Source of the DNA: CALMEC01 sp963777565
Lineage (GTDB): Bacteria > Actinomycetota > Thermoleophilia > Miltoncostaeales > Miltoncostaeaceae
Assembly (NCBI GenBank): GCA_963777565.1
Contig: CAVZQZ010000009.1
Location: 310,001-374,000 of the forward strand
Reading direction: 5' to 3'
Length of the DNA stretch: 64,000 nt
Positions 8,475 to 18,442 of this stretch are shown one piece after another (the stretch's first letter is position 1; the number at the start of each line of letters is the position of its first letter). Made by a program: the position numbers and the translations under genes. Under the pieces are notes generated by a model. That model searched no databases and had not been told where the DNA came from. It saw only the letters and a list, made by a program, of their open reading frames with translations.

Positions 8475-8504
8475 GTGGTGCTGCGGCCGTGGCCGCGGCA
8501 CCAC
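8475..8504. terminator. Bidirectional hairpin between panB and fumC
   Basis: GTGGTGCTGCGG pairs with CCGCGGCACCAC around the loop CCGTGG, with one G-U pair. It lies in the 54-base gap between two convergent stops, so it can end both transcripts. No T-run follows, as is common in high-GC actinobacterial terminators. Confidence 0.7.
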
Positions 8505-8516
8505 AGCGCGCGCCGT

Positions 8517-9836
8517 CTACCGGGCCTTGTTCCCCCGGGCGATCTTCCGGAGGTCGAGCGCCTTCGTGAGGACTGCCTCGTCGACGCCGTGCTCACGGGC
8601 GACCTCACGCACCGGACGGCCGGATGCGGTGGCCTCCTTCACGATGACCGTCGCCTTGTCGTACCCGATGACCGGGTTGAGGGCGGTGGCGACCTGCAGG
8701 TTCGACTCCGCGTGCTCCTCGCACCCGGCGAGGTTCGCTTCGAGACCTGCGATGCACTTGTCGGCGAGCGCCGTGGTCGACGTGGTGAGCAGGTTGATGG
8801 ACTGCAGCAGGTTGCGGCCCATCAGCGGGATCATCACGTTGAGCTCGAAGTTGCCGGACATGCCGCCGACGGTGATCGCCGCGTCGTTGCCGATGACCTG
8901 GGCCGCCACCTGGCACACGACCTCGGGGATGACCGGGTTGACCTTGCCGGGCATGATCGACGAGCCCTTCTGCAGCTCGGGCAGGAAGAGCTCGGCCAGG
9001 CCGGCGCGCGGCCCCGACCCCATCCATCGCAGGTCGTTCGCGATCTTCGTGAGGGACACGGCGACGACCTTCAATGCGCCCGACGCCTCCACGAGGCCGT
9101 CGCGGTTGGCCTGCGCCTCGAACGGGTCGGCCGGGGCGGAGATTTTGAGCCCCGTCTCCTTCGCGAGCAGTCGGCGCACCTTGGCGGCGAACTGCGGGTG
9201 CGTGTTGAGCCCGGTGCCGGTCGCGGTTCCGCCGAGCGGGATCTGGCCGAGACGGGGCAGCGCGTCCGCGACCCGTGCGCGACCCTCGCGGATCTGCGCC
9301 GCGTAGCCGGAGAACTCCTGGCCGAGCGTCACGGGAACCGCGTCCATCAGGTGGGTGCGGCCGGTCTTGACGACCCCGCGGAACTCGACGGCCTTCGCCT
9401 CGAGCGCCCCGGCGAGGTGGTCGAGCGCCGGCAGTAGGCGCTTTGCGGCCGCCTCGAGGGCGGCGAGGTGCACCGCCGACGGGAACACGTCGTTGGAGCT
9501 CTGCCCCATGTTGACGTCGTCGTTCGGGTGGACATCACCGCCGGCGAGGTTCGCGATCACCTCGTTCGCGTTCATGTTCGACGACGTCCCGGACCCCGTC
9601 TGGAATACGTCCACCGGGAACTGACCGTCGTGCTTGCCGTTCGCGACCGCGTCCGCAGCCTTTGCGATCCGTGCCGCACGGCGCTTGTCGAGCAGGCCGA
9701 GCTCGGCGTTGACGCGGGCGGCGGCCCCTTTGATACGGCCGAGCCACTGCACGATCTCCGCCGGAACCGGCTCACCGGAGATCTGGAAGTTCGCGACGGC
9801 CTTCTTGGTCTCGCCGCCCCAGAGCTGATCTGGCAC
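8517..9836 (-). CDS. fumC: Class II fumarate hydratase FumC
   Basis: Interconverts fumarate and malate in the TCA cycle. The fumarase/aspartase signature GSSIMPGKVNP is present, with TGSGTSSNMNANEVIAN, VKTGRTHLMDAVPVTLGQE (catalytic His) and GNFELNVMIPL. 439 aa, about 20 shorter than Escherichia coli FumC; the N-terminus already starts at the substrate-binding domain (MPDQLWGGETKKAVANF), so the gene looks complete. Aspartate ammonia-lyase is closely related, but the motif set fits fumarase better. Confidence 0.92.
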   Translation of the reverse strand: MPDQLWGGETKKAVANFQISGEPVPAEIVQWLGRIKGAAARVNAELGLLDKRRAARIAKAADAVANGKHDGQFPVDVFQTGSGTSSNMNANEVIANLAGGDVHPNDDVNMGQSSNDVFPSAVHLAALEAAAKRLLPALDHLAGALEAKAVEFRGVVKTGRTHLMDAVPVTLGQEFSGYAAQIREGRARVADALPRLGQIPLGGTATGTGLNTHPQFAAKVRRLLAKETGLKISAPADPFEAQANRDGLVEASGALKVVAVSLTKIANDLRWMGSGPRAGLAELFLPELQKGSSIMPGKVNPVIPEVVCQVAAQVIGNDAAITVGGMSGNFELNVMIPLMGRNLLQSINLLTTSTTALADKCIAGLEANLAGCEEHAESNLQVATALNPVIGYDKATVIVKEATASGRPVREVAREHGVDEAVLTKALDLRKIARGNKAR

Positions 9837-9880
9837 TACCCCTCCCCCTCGTTCTTTCCTGACCTGGACCGGCCGGGACC

Positions 9881-11206
9881 CTACCTGCCGAACGCCTCCA
9901 GCATGGCCATCGCCGCCCGGACACCCGTCCCCAGGTTCTCGACGAGCATCCGCTCGTTCGGCGAGTGGATCGCGTCATCCGGCAGGGCGAACCCGGTGAA
10001 CACGGTTGGCATCCGCGCGACCATCGTGGCGAAGATCGGCAGCGTCCCGCCGCTGCGCACCGCCGTCACAGGCGCGCCCGTTGCGGCGGCGATCGCGTCC
10101 ATGGCGGTCGTCACAACCGGATGCCCGGGATCCATCAGCGCGGGCGACGCGTCGCCGAGATTGTCCACCTCCACCGTGGCCCCGGCCGGCGCCGCCTCAC
10201 GAAGCAGACGGTCGAGCGTCGCGCCGATCACGGCGGGGTCCTGACCCGGAGCGACCCGCGCCGACAGCATCGCGTGCGCGACCGACGGGATCACGGTCTT
10301 CACCGCGTCCGCATCGCCGCACCAGATCGCGTGGACGTCGACCGACGGCGAGGCGAGCGTGCGCTCCGCGAAATCCGCTGCGGCGACGGCATCCGCGGGA
10401 CGCAGCCCCGCCTCCTCGAGCAGCCGCTCACCGGGCGGCATCCGGCCCCAACCGGCGCGCTCCGCCTCCGACACCGGGCCCACACCGGCGTAGAGGGCAT
10501 CGGGCAGGCGGCCGTCGCGCGGCTGCACCGCGGCCAGCACCCGCGTGAGCGCATGGGCGGCGTTGAGGGCCGCCCCGCCGTACAGGCCGCTGTGCCCGTC
10601 GAGCGTTCCGGTCGTGACCGTGACGCGGCGGTAGCAAAGTCCGCGCACCCCCGTCTCGACGGCCGGTCGCCCACGGGCGAGCATCCCGCCGTCCCAGATC
10701 ACGCCGATGTCGGGGACCTCCTCGAGGGCACGGACCCAGTCGATCGCGGCGGTCCCCCCCGATTCCTCCTCCCCTTCGATGAGGAACGTCACGTGAACCG
10801 GCAGGCGACCCTCCGCGGACAGCCGCTGCACCGCGACGATGGCCTGAAAGAGGTTCCCCTTGTCGTCGCTCGCACCGCGGGCGTAGAGGTGCTCGCCGCG
10901 GATCTCCGGTTCGAACGGCGGCGACTCCCAGCGACCGGCCTCGCCCACGGGCTGCACGTCGTAGTGGCCGTAGATCAGCACACGCGTCGGATCCGCACGC
11001 CCATCGCTGGGCGGGACCTCGCCGACGACGAACGGGCGGCCAACCGTGCCGTGGAGCGTCGCCGACCCTCCGGCGCGGCGGATCTCGTCGGCGAAGGCCC
11101 CGGCCGCCCGCACCATGTCGGCGCGGTGATCGGGAAGCGCGCTGACGCTGGGAATCCGAAGCAGCGCGAACAGGCGATCCATCTCGTCGGTCGTCACGCG
11201 GACCAT
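9881..11206 (-). CDS. M20/M25/M40 family dizinc dipeptidase
   Basis: Metallopeptidase of the ArgE/DapE/CNDP-like group. Zinc-binding signatures are IYGHYDVQPVG (His/Asp), ARGASDDKGNLF (bridging Asp) and LIEGEEESGG (catalytic Glu); a dimerisation domain lies between about residues 180 and 330, beginning TVTTGTLDGHSGLYGG. The C-terminal His is in DDAIHSPNERM. Likely hydrolyses dipeptides or N-acylated amino acids in the cytoplasm. 441 aa from the ATG at 11206. Divergent from the MMPL gene with only 51 bases between the starts. Confidence 0.88.
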   Translation of the reverse strand: MVRVTTDEMDRLFALLRIPSVSALPDHRADMVRAAGAFADEIRRAGGSATLHGTVGRPFVVGEVPPSDGRADPTRVLIYGHYDVQPVGEAGRWESPPFEPEIRGEHLYARGASDDKGNLFQAIVAVQRLSAEGRLPVHVTFLIEGEEESGGTAAIDWVRALEEVPDIGVIWDGGMLARGRPAVETGVRGLCYRRVTVTTGTLDGHSGLYGGAALNAAHALTRVLAAVQPRDGRLPDALYAGVGPVSEAERAGWGRMPPGERLLEEAGLRPADAVAAADFAERTLASPSVDVHAIWCGDADAVKTVIPSVAHAMLSARVAPGQDPAVIGATLDRLLREAAPAGATVEVDNLGDASPALMDPGHPVVTTAMDAIAAATGAPVTAVRSGGTLPIFATMVARMPTVFTGFALPDDAIHSPNERMLVENLGTGVRAAMAMLEAFGR

Positions 11207-11257
11207 CGTACGCGGACGCCGGCAAGTTCCGCCGCGGGCGGAATGTAGCTTCGTGCC

Positions 11258-13453
11258 GTGAGCGGCAGCGCGGCCTCCCATCCCCGAGGTGCGTTCGCAG
11301 CCCTCGGCCGCGTATGCGGCCGCCGCCGCTGGTGGGTCATCGGCGCGTGGGTAGCCCTCTTCCTCACGCTGGGGGTGTTCGCCCCGCGACTGTCGGACCA
11401 GCTCACTCCCGGTGGGTTCGAGATCGCCGGCTCGACCTCAGAACTCGCCCGCACGACAATCCTCGCGCGCTTCAGCGACGACTTCCCGACGACGCTCACC
11501 GCGGTCATGGTCCCTCGGGACGCCCGGGCCCGGCCGGCGGCGCTCGACGCGGCGGCGCAGCGCGTCCGCGCGAACTGGCTCGCGGATCCGCTCGTCGGCC
11601 GTGTCGCAACACCGTTACGCAGCCGGGACGGCCGTGCCGTCTTCCTGGTGGCGGGGATCCGCGCCGGCCTCGACGCAGCCCTGAAGCAGTCCGACCGGCT
11701 CATCGGCGCCGCGAAGGCCGGCGCGACGGCCGATGTCGCGGTGCTGGTCACCGGCGGGCCGGCGATCTTCGACGATTTCGACCGGGTAAACGAGGAGGAC
11801 CTCCGCCGGTCCGAGTTGATCCAGATCCCGATCGTGCTCCTGATCCTGCTCCTGGTGCTCGGGTCGCTCATCGCCGCCACGATCCCGATCCTCACGACGC
11901 TCACCGCGCTGGTGGTCACTCTCGGAGCGCTCTACTTCGTGGCGCACGGCGCCGACCTCTCGATCTACGTGCAGAACATCGTCCCGCTGGTGGGCATCGG
12001 CGTGGGCGTCGACTACTCCCTGTTCCTGGTGAAGCGCTTCGGCGAGGAGATCCAGGCCGGCCGTACCGTCCTCGATGCCGTTGCCATGACCGTGCACACC
12101 TCGGGCCGGGCGATCTTCTTCAGCGGGCTCACCGTCGCGGTGGCGCTGGCCGGGATGTTCGCGGTCGGCGTCCCGATCTTCACCGGGTTCGCGATCGGCT
12201 CCATCGCAGTGGTGCTGGTCGCGATGGCGACGGCGCTCACGCTCGTGCCCGCCGTTCTCGCGGCGCTGGGCGAGCGCGTGTTGCGCTACGACATCGCCCG
12301 GCCGCTGCGCGGGGGCATCGCCGCGCAGGCACCGCCGGACGGCCGGACACGGTGGTCGCGGTGGGCCGAGGCGGTCATGCGCCGGCCATGGCCGTATCTC
12401 GTGGGATCGACGGCCATGCTGCTCGGACTCGCGGTCCCCGCGCTCTGGCTCAACCTCGGGTCGAGCGGCACGACTGCCCTGCCCAGTGACGCGCCGTCCA
12501 TCCAGGCGTCCGACGAGATCGCACGCGAACTCGGCCCAGGCGCGCTCGCCCCGCTGCGGATCGTGGTGGACGGGGGCGAGCGGCCACCCGATCCGGCCGC
12601 CGTGGCCGCACTTCGGGATGCGATCGTTCGCGATCCCGCGGTGGTGGCGGCCGCCACGCCGCGCACCTCCGACGACGGCAACGCACGCCTGATCGAGGTC
12701 CTCCCGCGCGACGGCGAGGACGACCCGCGTTCGCAGGACCTCGTCGGCCGGATCGAGGACCGGATCGTGCCCGCGATCGGCGCCCTCGGCACCGCCCGGG
12801 CGTTCATCGGCGGCGCCGCCAGCCAGAACCGCGACTTCAACGGCACCGTCGCGCGGAACCTCCCGCGCGTCATCGCGATCGTGATGGCCCTGACGTTCCT
12901 CGTGCTGGTGATCCTGTTCCGATCGGTCCTGCTGCCGCTCAAGGCAGTCGTCATGACCCTGCTGTCGGCGCTCGCGGCCTACGGGGTGCTCGTGATGGTG
13001 TTCCAGTGGGGATGGGGCGACGAACTGCTCGGCTTCGAGCACCTCGGGCATGTGACCGCCTGGGTCCCGCCCTTCCTGTTCTCGATCCTGTTCGGCCTGT
13101 CGATGGACTACGAGGTGTTCCTGCTCACCCGTGTGCGGGAGCACTACGACCGGTACGGCGACGATCGCGCGGCGGTCGCCTGGGGGCTCGCCCACACCGG
13201 AGGGATCATCACCGCCGCGGCGGCGATCATGATCGTCGTGTTCCTCTCGTTCCTGCTCAACCGGCTCATCCCGATCAAGGAGTCGGCCCTCGGCCTGGCG
13301 GTGGCGGTGTTCCTCGACGCCACCATCGTGAGGATCGTCCTGGTGCCGGCGTTCATGCGCATCGCCGGACGGTGGAACTGGTGGCTGCCCGGCTGGCTCG
13401 ACCGACTGCTCCCGACGGTCCACGACGAGGGTGGAAGCCGAGCCGCAGGGTAG
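11258..13453 (+). CDS. MMPL/RND-family membrane transporter
   Basis: Large proton-driven exporter of the MmpL/YdfJ type, 731 aa. Two repeated halves each have one membrane helix, an extracytoplasmic loop (about residues 45-180 and 400-520) and five more helices. The family's sterol-sensing-like motifs are GVGVDYSLFLVKRFGEE in half one and GLSMDYEVFLLTRVREHYD in half two. Substrate unknown; related proteins export lipids, siderophores or drugs. GTG start. The next gene, a small membrane protein, starts 12 bases downstream and may act with it. Confidence 0.9.
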   Translation: MSGSAASHPRGAFAALGRVCGRRRWWVIGAWVALFLTLGVFAPRLSDQLTPGGFEIAGSTSELARTTILARFSDDFPTTLTAVMVPRDARARPAALDAAAQRVRANWLADPLVGRVATPLRSRDGRAVFLVAGIRAGLDAALKQSDRLIGAAKAGATADVAVLVTGGPAIFDDFDRVNEEDLRRSELIQIPIVLLILLLVLGSLIAATIPILTTLTALVVTLGALYFVAHGADLSIYVQNIVPLVGIGVGVDYSLFLVKRFGEEIQAGRTVLDAVAMTVHTSGRAIFFSGLTVAVALAGMFAVGVPIFTGFAIGSIAVVLVAMATALTLVPAVLAALGERVLRYDIARPLRGGIAAQAPPDGRTRWSRWAEAVMRRPWPYLVGSTAMLLGLAVPALWLNLGSSGTTALPSDAPSIQASDEIARELGPGALAPLRIVVDGGERPPDPAAVAALRDAIVRDPAVVAAATPRTSDDGNARLIEVLPRDGEDDPRSQDLVGRIEDRIVPAIGALGTARAFIGGAASQNRDFNGTVARNLPRVIAIVMALTFLVLVILFRSVLLPLKAVVMTLLSALAAYGVLVMVFQWGWGDELLGFEHLGHVTAWVPPFLFSILFGLSMDYEVFLLTRVREHYDRYGDDRAAVAWGLAHTGGIITAAAAIMIVVFLSFLLNRLIPIKESALGLAVAVFLDATIVRIVLVPAFMRIAGRWNWWLPGWLDRLLPTVHDEGGSRAAG

Positions 13454-13464
13454 GGTCCGTCGCG

Positions 13465-14212
13465 GTGGACAGTCTCGGTCACGCCGACGTTCGGCCGGCG
13501 GCGGCGCGCTTCGGCGCGCTGCGCGAGATCGGATGGCGCATGACCATCGGGCTCGGAGCCGGTGCCCTCGCCGGTTTCGTGATCGGCGGGGGAGTCGGGC
13601 GGCTGTTCATGTTCGTCCTGCGGCTCACCTCGCCGGACGTCCTGATGGGGCTGACGAGCGACGACGGCTTCGTGATCGGCGGTTCACCGCGGTCGACACG
13701 CTGAGGCTCATGCTCGTGCCCCCGACGCTCGGAGGATTCGCGAGGGTCGGCTACGCCGCGATCCGCCCCATCCTGCCGCGGCCGATCCGGGTCGCCGCGT
13801 GGACGCTACTGGCCGCGACCGCCGGCGGCGCGACGATCGTCCACACCGACGGGGTCGACTTCGCGCTCCTCCAGCCGCTCTGGCTCGCCGTCGGCGGGAT
13901 CATCCTCGTGCTCGCGCTCGGCAGCCTCGTCACCGCACTCCTGCTTGAGCGCTGGTCCTCCGCCGAGCCCGACCCGCGGGCGCGCTCGACGTGGGGCGTC
14001 GGTGCGCTGGGGCTGTTCGGAGCCCGGCGATCCTCGGTGCCGTCATCGCGACGCTCGCACTGACGGCGCTGTCAGGGATCGCGAGTCACCTCCCACCCAA
14101 TGCTCGGCTGGCAGTCGGCCGGTGCATCACGGTCATCGCGATGGCGGCCATGGGCGTGCTGATGGCGCTGGGCGTCGTCGACCTCGCCCGCGACATCTCG
14201 AAGCTCTCGTGA
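13465..14212 (+). CDS. Uncharacterised multi-pass membrane protein, interrupted by two single-base losses
   Basis: Reads as one protein of about 249 aa if one base is restored near 13683 (between VIGG and FTAVDTL) and one near 14028 (in a C-run). The total length then becomes 750 bases, an exact multiple of three. Four or five hydrophobic segments are visible: LGAGALAGFVIGGGVGRLF, AWTLLAATAGGATIV, WLAVGGIILVLALGSLV, AILGAVIATLALTALSG and VIAMAAMGVLMALGVV. The GTG at 13465 follows the MMPL gene closely. No family recognised. Both losses fall in G/C runs, so sequencing error is more likely than decay. Confidence 0.6.
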
Positions 14213-14230
14213 CCTGACCCGCTCCCGAGG

Positions 14231-17101
14231 TCAGGCGGCGGCGCGCACCCGGCCGCGTGGCCGGGGCCGCACCAGGTCGCGCAGGTACTCGCCGGTATGC
14301 GAGCCGGCGGCCTCCGCGACGGCCTCCGGCGTGCCCGCCGCGATGACCTGCCCTCCCCCCGCACCCCCCTCGGGGCCGAGGTCGACGATCCAGTCGGCGC
14401 ACTTGATCACGTCGAGGTTGTGCTCGATCACGAGCACCGTGTTGCCCTGGTCTGCGAGGCGCTGGAGCACCTCCAGCAGCTTCTCGATGTCGGCGAAATG
14501 CAATCCCGTCGTCGGCTCGTCGAGCACGTAGAGGGTGCGGCCGGTCGCGACCTTGGAGAGCTCGGTGGCGAGCTTGACCCGCTGCGCCTCGCCGCCCGAC
14601 AGCGTGGTGGCGGGCTGACCCAGCCGCATGTAGTCGAGCCCGACGTCGTGCAGGGTCTGCAGGCGCCGGGCGATTCGCGGCACGGGTGAGAAGAACTCGA
14701 GGGCGTCCTCGACGCTCATCTCGAGGACGTCGTGGATGTTCTTGCCCTTGTAGTAGACGGCTAGCGTCTCGCGGTTGTAGCGCTTGCCGTGGCACACCTC
14801 GCACGGCACGTAGACGTCGGGCAGGAAGTGCATCTCGATCGTGATCGTGCCGTCGCCCTTGCACGCCTCGCACCGGCCGCCCTTGACGTTGAAGCTGAAC
14901 CGCCCGGGCGCGTAGCCGCGCGACCTCGCGTCCTGGGTCTTGGAGAACAGCTCGCGGATGTTGTCGAACAGGCCGGTGTACGTGGCCGGGTTCGATCGCG
15001 GCGTGCGGCCGATGGGCGACTGGTCGATGGCGATGACTTTGTCGAAGTGCTCGAGCCCGTCGATGCGCTCGTGCCGCCCGGGGCGCTGCGGCTTGCGGTT
15101 GAGCCTGCCAGCGAGCGCCTTGAGGACGATCTCGTTGACGAGGGTGCTCTTGCCCGATCCCGACACGCCCGTCACACAGGTGAAGGCGCCGACGGGAAAC
15201 GACACGTCGATCTCGCGCAGATTGTGCTCGCGCGCCCCGTGGACGCTGAGCCAGCCCGCGGGCTTCCGGCGCTTCGGCGGCGGCTCGATCCGACGCCGGC
15301 CCGACAGGAACGCGCCGGTCACGGAGTCCCGCGCGGCCTCGACGTCGTCGACGGTGCCCTGCGCCACGACGCGACCGCCGTGCTCGCCCGCTCCGGGCCC
15401 CATGTCGATCACATGGTCGGCGGCACGCATCATGTCCTCGTCGTGCTCGACCACGAGCACCGTGTTGCCCTGGTCGCGCAGCCGCTCCAGGGTCGCCGTG
15501 AGCTTGCGGTTGTCGCGCTGGTGCAGCCCGATCGACGGTTCGTCGAGGATGTAGAGCACGCCCACCAGCCCGGCGCCGATCTGGGTGGCGAGGCGGATTC
15601 GCTGGGCCTCGCCGCCCGACAGGCTCCCCGCCGCTCGCGACAGGGTGAGGTACCCCACGCCCACCGCCTCCAGGAACCGCAGCCGTTCGGTGACCTCCTG
15701 GATGACCCGCTGGGCGATGAACGCCTGGGTGTCGGTCAGCCGGAGCTCGTCGAAGAAGCGCAGGCCGTCGGACACGGACAGCTCGCACAGGCGCGCGATC
15801 GACTCGCCGCCGATGGTGACCGCGAGCACCTCGGGTCGCAGGCGCGCGCCGCCGCAGCTCGCGCACGGCACGAGCGACATGAACTGCTCGATGCGCTCCC
15901 GGATCTGTTGCGAGTTGGTGGTCCGGTACTGGCGGCGAAGCTGGGGGATCAGGCCCTCGAACCACGTGAGCCCGGACGAATAGCCGCCGCGCCGCTTGCG
16001 CCGGCGGCCGATCGAGACCCGCTCGCCCCGACCGCCCGGCCCCTCCACGAGCAGCTCCCGCTGGTGTTCGGGCAGCTTGCGGAAGGGCACGTCGAGGTTG
16101 ATGCCGTGCTCGCCGGCGACCGCCTCGAGCAGCAGGTCGTAGTAGTCGGTGGTGCGATCCGACCAGGGCAGGAGCGCGCCGTCGCGGACGCTGCGCTCGG
16201 GATCGACCACGAGCTCCGAATCGACCTCCTGGGTGAAGCCGAGCCCGGTGCAGGCGTCGCACGCACCGTGCGGCGAGTTGAACGAGAACGTTCGCGGGGC
16301 GAGCTCCGGCAGGGAGGCGCCGTGCTCGGTGCATGCGAAGCGCTCCGAATAGGTCCAGGTGCGGGCTTCGCCGCCCACCTCCTCGATCCGGACGAGCCCG
16401 TCGGCCAGGTTGACCGCCGTCTCGAGGCTCTCGCTGAGACGCCGGCGCAGGTCGGGCTTCATGACGAGGCGGTCGACGACGACCTCGATCGTGTGGTTGC
16501 GCTTCTTGTCGAGCGGTGGCGTCTCGTCGACGAGGTACGTCTCCCCGTCGACGGCGATCCGCGCGAAGCCCTCGGCCTTGACGTGCTCGATGACGTCGCG
16601 GTGCTCCCCCTTGCGGCCGCGCACGAGCGGCGCGAGGACCTGGAAGCGGGTGCCCTCCTCGAGCTCCAGCACGCGGTCCGCGATCTGCTCGACGCTCTGG
16701 CCGGTGATCGGCCGGCCGCAGATGTGGCAGTGCGGCTCGCCGACCCGCGCGTAGAGGAGCCGCAGGTAGTCGTAGATCTCGGTGACGGTGGCGACCGTCG
16801 AGCGCGGGTTGCGGCTCGTGGTCTTCTGGTCGATCGAGATCGCCGGCGAGAGACCCTCGATGGTGTCGACGTCGGGCTTGTCCATCTGCCCGAGGAACTG
16901 CCGGGCGTATGCGGAGAGGCTCTCGACGTACCGCCGCTGGCCCTCCGCGTAGAGCGTGTCGAACGCGAGGCTGGACTTTCCGCTGCCCGACAGGCCCGTG
17001 ATCACCACGAGCGAGTCGCGCGGGATCTCGACGGAGACGTCCTTCAGGTTGTGCTCGCGTGCACCAACAACGCGGATGACACCTGAGGGAGCGCTCGCCA
17101 C
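14231..17101 (-). CDS. uvrA: Excinuclease ABC subunit A
   Basis: Damage-recognition ATPase of nucleotide excision repair, 956 aa. Two ABC modules: Walker A TGLSGSGKSSLAFDT and TGVSGSGKSTLVNE; signatures LSGGEAQRIRLA and LSGGEAQRVKLA; Walker B VLYILDEPSIGLHQRD and LYVLDEPTTGLHFAD. Zinc-binding cysteine pairs are in CHICGRP, CASCGGARL and CEACKGDG/CEVCHGKRY. The UvrB-binding and insertion domains are of normal size. Start set at a GTG (VASAPSGVIRVVGAREHNL); longer in-frame sequence upstream is low-complexity. uvrB lies 3 kb away on the same strand. Confidence 0.96.
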   Translation of the reverse strand: MASAPSGVIRVVGAREHNLKDVSVEIPRDSLVVITGLSGSGKSSLAFDTLYAEGQRRYVESLSAYARQFLGQMDKPDVDTIEGLSPAISIDQKTTSRNPRSTVATVTEIYDYLRLLYARVGEPHCHICGRPITGQSVEQIADRVLELEEGTRFQVLAPLVRGRKGEHRDVIEHVKAEGFARIAVDGETYLVDETPPLDKKRNHTIEVVVDRLVMKPDLRRRLSESLETAVNLADGLVRIEEVGGEARTWTYSERFACTEHGASLPELAPRTFSFNSPHGACDACTGLGFTQEVDSELVVDPERSVRDGALLPWSDRTTDYYDLLLEAVAGEHGINLDVPFRKLPEHQRELLVEGPGGRGERVSIGRRRKRRGGYSSGLTWFEGLIPQLRRQYRTTNSQQIRERIEQFMSLVPCASCGGARLRPEVLAVTIGGESIARLCELSVSDGLRFFDELRLTDTQAFIAQRVIQEVTERLRFLEAVGVGYLTLSRAAGSLSGGEAQRIRLATQIGAGLVGVLYILDEPSIGLHQRDNRKLTATLERLRDQGNTVLVVEHDEDMMRAADHVIDMGPGAGEHGGRVVAQGTVDDVEAARDSVTGAFLSGRRRIEPPPKRRKPAGWLSVHGAREHNLREIDVSFPVGAFTCVTGVSGSGKSTLVNEIVLKALAGRLNRKPQRPGRHERIDGLEHFDKVIAIDQSPIGRTPRSNPATYTGLFDNIRELFSKTQDARSRGYAPGRFSFNVKGGRCEACKGDGTITIEMHFLPDVYVPCEVCHGKRYNRETLAVYYKGKNIHDVLEMSVEDALEFFSPVPRIARRLQTLHDVGLDYMRLGQPATTLSGGEAQRVKLATELSKVATGRTLYVLDEPTTGLHFADIEKLLEVLQRLADQGNTVLVIEHNLDVIKCADWIVDLGPEGGAGGGQVIAAGTPEAVAEAAGSHTGEYLRDLVRPRPRGRVRAAA

Positions 17102-17229
17102 CCATGCAGTGTACGGGCTCGGTGCGACGCCAAGCCGTCCATCTCGGCGCGCCGTTTCAGGCAACGAGCGCACCGACGGCGATCCGCGATCGCCCCAGGC
17201 CCGGGCGCGAGGGCGGTAGCCTGTCCTGC

Positions 17230-18345
17230 GTGCGCCCGGAGCTGCAGCCGTTTCGTGACGAGATCGCGCAGCTCGTTCCCGCCGGCGCCGAGATCGTCGA
17301 CGTGCACGCCCACCTCGGGGTCGACGAGGACGGTCGCAGGCTCGACCTGACGACGCTGCTGCGGCGTCTCGACGACGCGGGGATCGACCGGGCGTGCGCG
17401 TTCGCGCTCCATGACCCGGACCGGGTTCCCGCGTATCGGGCGCCCAACGACCGCGTGCTGGCATGGGCGGCCGAGTCGCAGGAACGCGTGATCCCGTTCT
17501 GCCGCGTCGACCCCGCCGACGACCCCGTCGGGGAGGCTCGGCGCTGCATCGCGCTCGGTGCGCGGGGGATCAAGCTCCACCCGCGTGAGCAGGCGTTCGC
17601 ATTCGGCCGCGGCCCGATTGACGAGGTGTTCGGTCTCGCCGCCGAGACCCGCGTGCCCATCCTCGTCCATGCGGGACGGGGCGCGGCCGGCATCGCCGAG
17701 GGCCTTTGCGACACGGCACTGCGCCATCCCGGGGCGCCGCTCATCCTCGCGCACGCCGGTATCGCCGATCAGGGCCTGTTCGCAACCCGCCTCGCGGACC
17801 ACCCCGCCGCGTTCTTCGACACGAGCGTGTTCGGGGTGCTCGACCTCGTCGAGCTCTATGCGCGCGTGCCCGCCGAGCGGATCGTGTTCGGCTCCGACCC
17901 TCCGTACGGCAAGCCGCTCCTCGGGCTCTACGCGAGCCTGCGCGTGGCCTCGCTCGCCGGCGTGTCCGATACGGGCATGCGGGCATTGCTCGGCGCGACA
18001 ACGCGCGCGCTTCTCGCGGGTTGGCGGATCCCGCCCGCCACTTCGCCGCCGCGCCCGCGCGCCATCGAGATGGCCGGCTCCCTCGTCCGGATCCACCGGT
18101 ACGCCTCGGCGGCCTTCGACGACGTCCGCCGGGGCGACACGCACGCCGCGCGTGACACCGTCGCGCTCGGGTTGTCGATCTGCCGCGATCCGGATCCGGG
18201 TCCAGCCGGGCCGGCCCTCGAGCGGATCCGGCCGGCGCTCGAGGCCGTCGCAGTCGCGCTCGAGCGGCCCGGCGAGCGGGTCCCGCAGGACCTGCTCTAC
18301 CTCGTCGCGGCGCTCGCGGCGACGGAGCCCGCGCCGTCCGGGTGA
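17230..18345 (+). CDS. Amidohydrolase-like metal-dependent hydrolase (TIM-barrel)
   Basis: About 371 aa. The first 270 residues read as an amidohydrolase-superfamily barrel: IVDVHAHLG (HxH on strand 1), GIKLHPREQ, VPILVHAGRG, PLILAHAGI and FGSDPPYGKPLLGLY (Asp on strand 8). This resembles the amidohydrolase-2 (ACMSD/TatD-like) group acting on cyclic amides or aromatic decarboxylation, but the substrate cannot be assigned. The last 100 residues are Arg/Ala-rich with no recognised domain. GTG start at 17230; an upstream in-frame extension overlaps the uvrA promoter region and is unlikely to be coding. Confidence 0.75.
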   Translation: MRPELQPFRDEIAQLVPAGAEIVDVHAHLGVDEDGRRLDLTTLLRRLDDAGIDRACAFALHDPDRVPAYRAPNDRVLAWAAESQERVIPFCRVDPADDPVGEARRCIALGARGIKLHPREQAFAFGRGPIDEVFGLAAETRVPILVHAGRGAAGIAEGLCDTALRHPGAPLILAHAGIADQGLFATRLADHPAAFFDTSVFGVLDLVELYARVPAERIVFGSDPPYGKPLLGLYASLRVASLAGVSDTGMRALLGATTRALLAGWRIPPATSPPRPRAIEMAGSLVRIHRYASAAFDDVRRGDTHAARDTVALGLSICRDPDPGPAGPALERIRPALEAVAVALERPGERVPQDLLYLVAALAATEPAPSG

Positions 18346-18367
18346 CGGGCTCCGGGGAACCCTTCGC

Positions 18368-18395
18368 TTGGGTTTTCGCTGCACCTGCCGATACA
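18368..18395 (+). promoter_or_regulatory. Possible sigma-70-type promoter for the 58-aa gene
   Basis: TTGGGT and GATACA are separated by 16 bases and lie 48 bases before the ATG at 18443. Just upstream, AACCC-TTCGCTT-GGGTT can form a weak hairpin that may end the amidohydrolase transcript. The assignment is tentative: consensus match is partial and no transcript data are available. Confidence 0.3.
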
Positions 18396-18442
18396 AGGGT
18401 TGTCAGCCCCGCTCGTCACCCGCCCGAGAGAAGGACCCGCAG

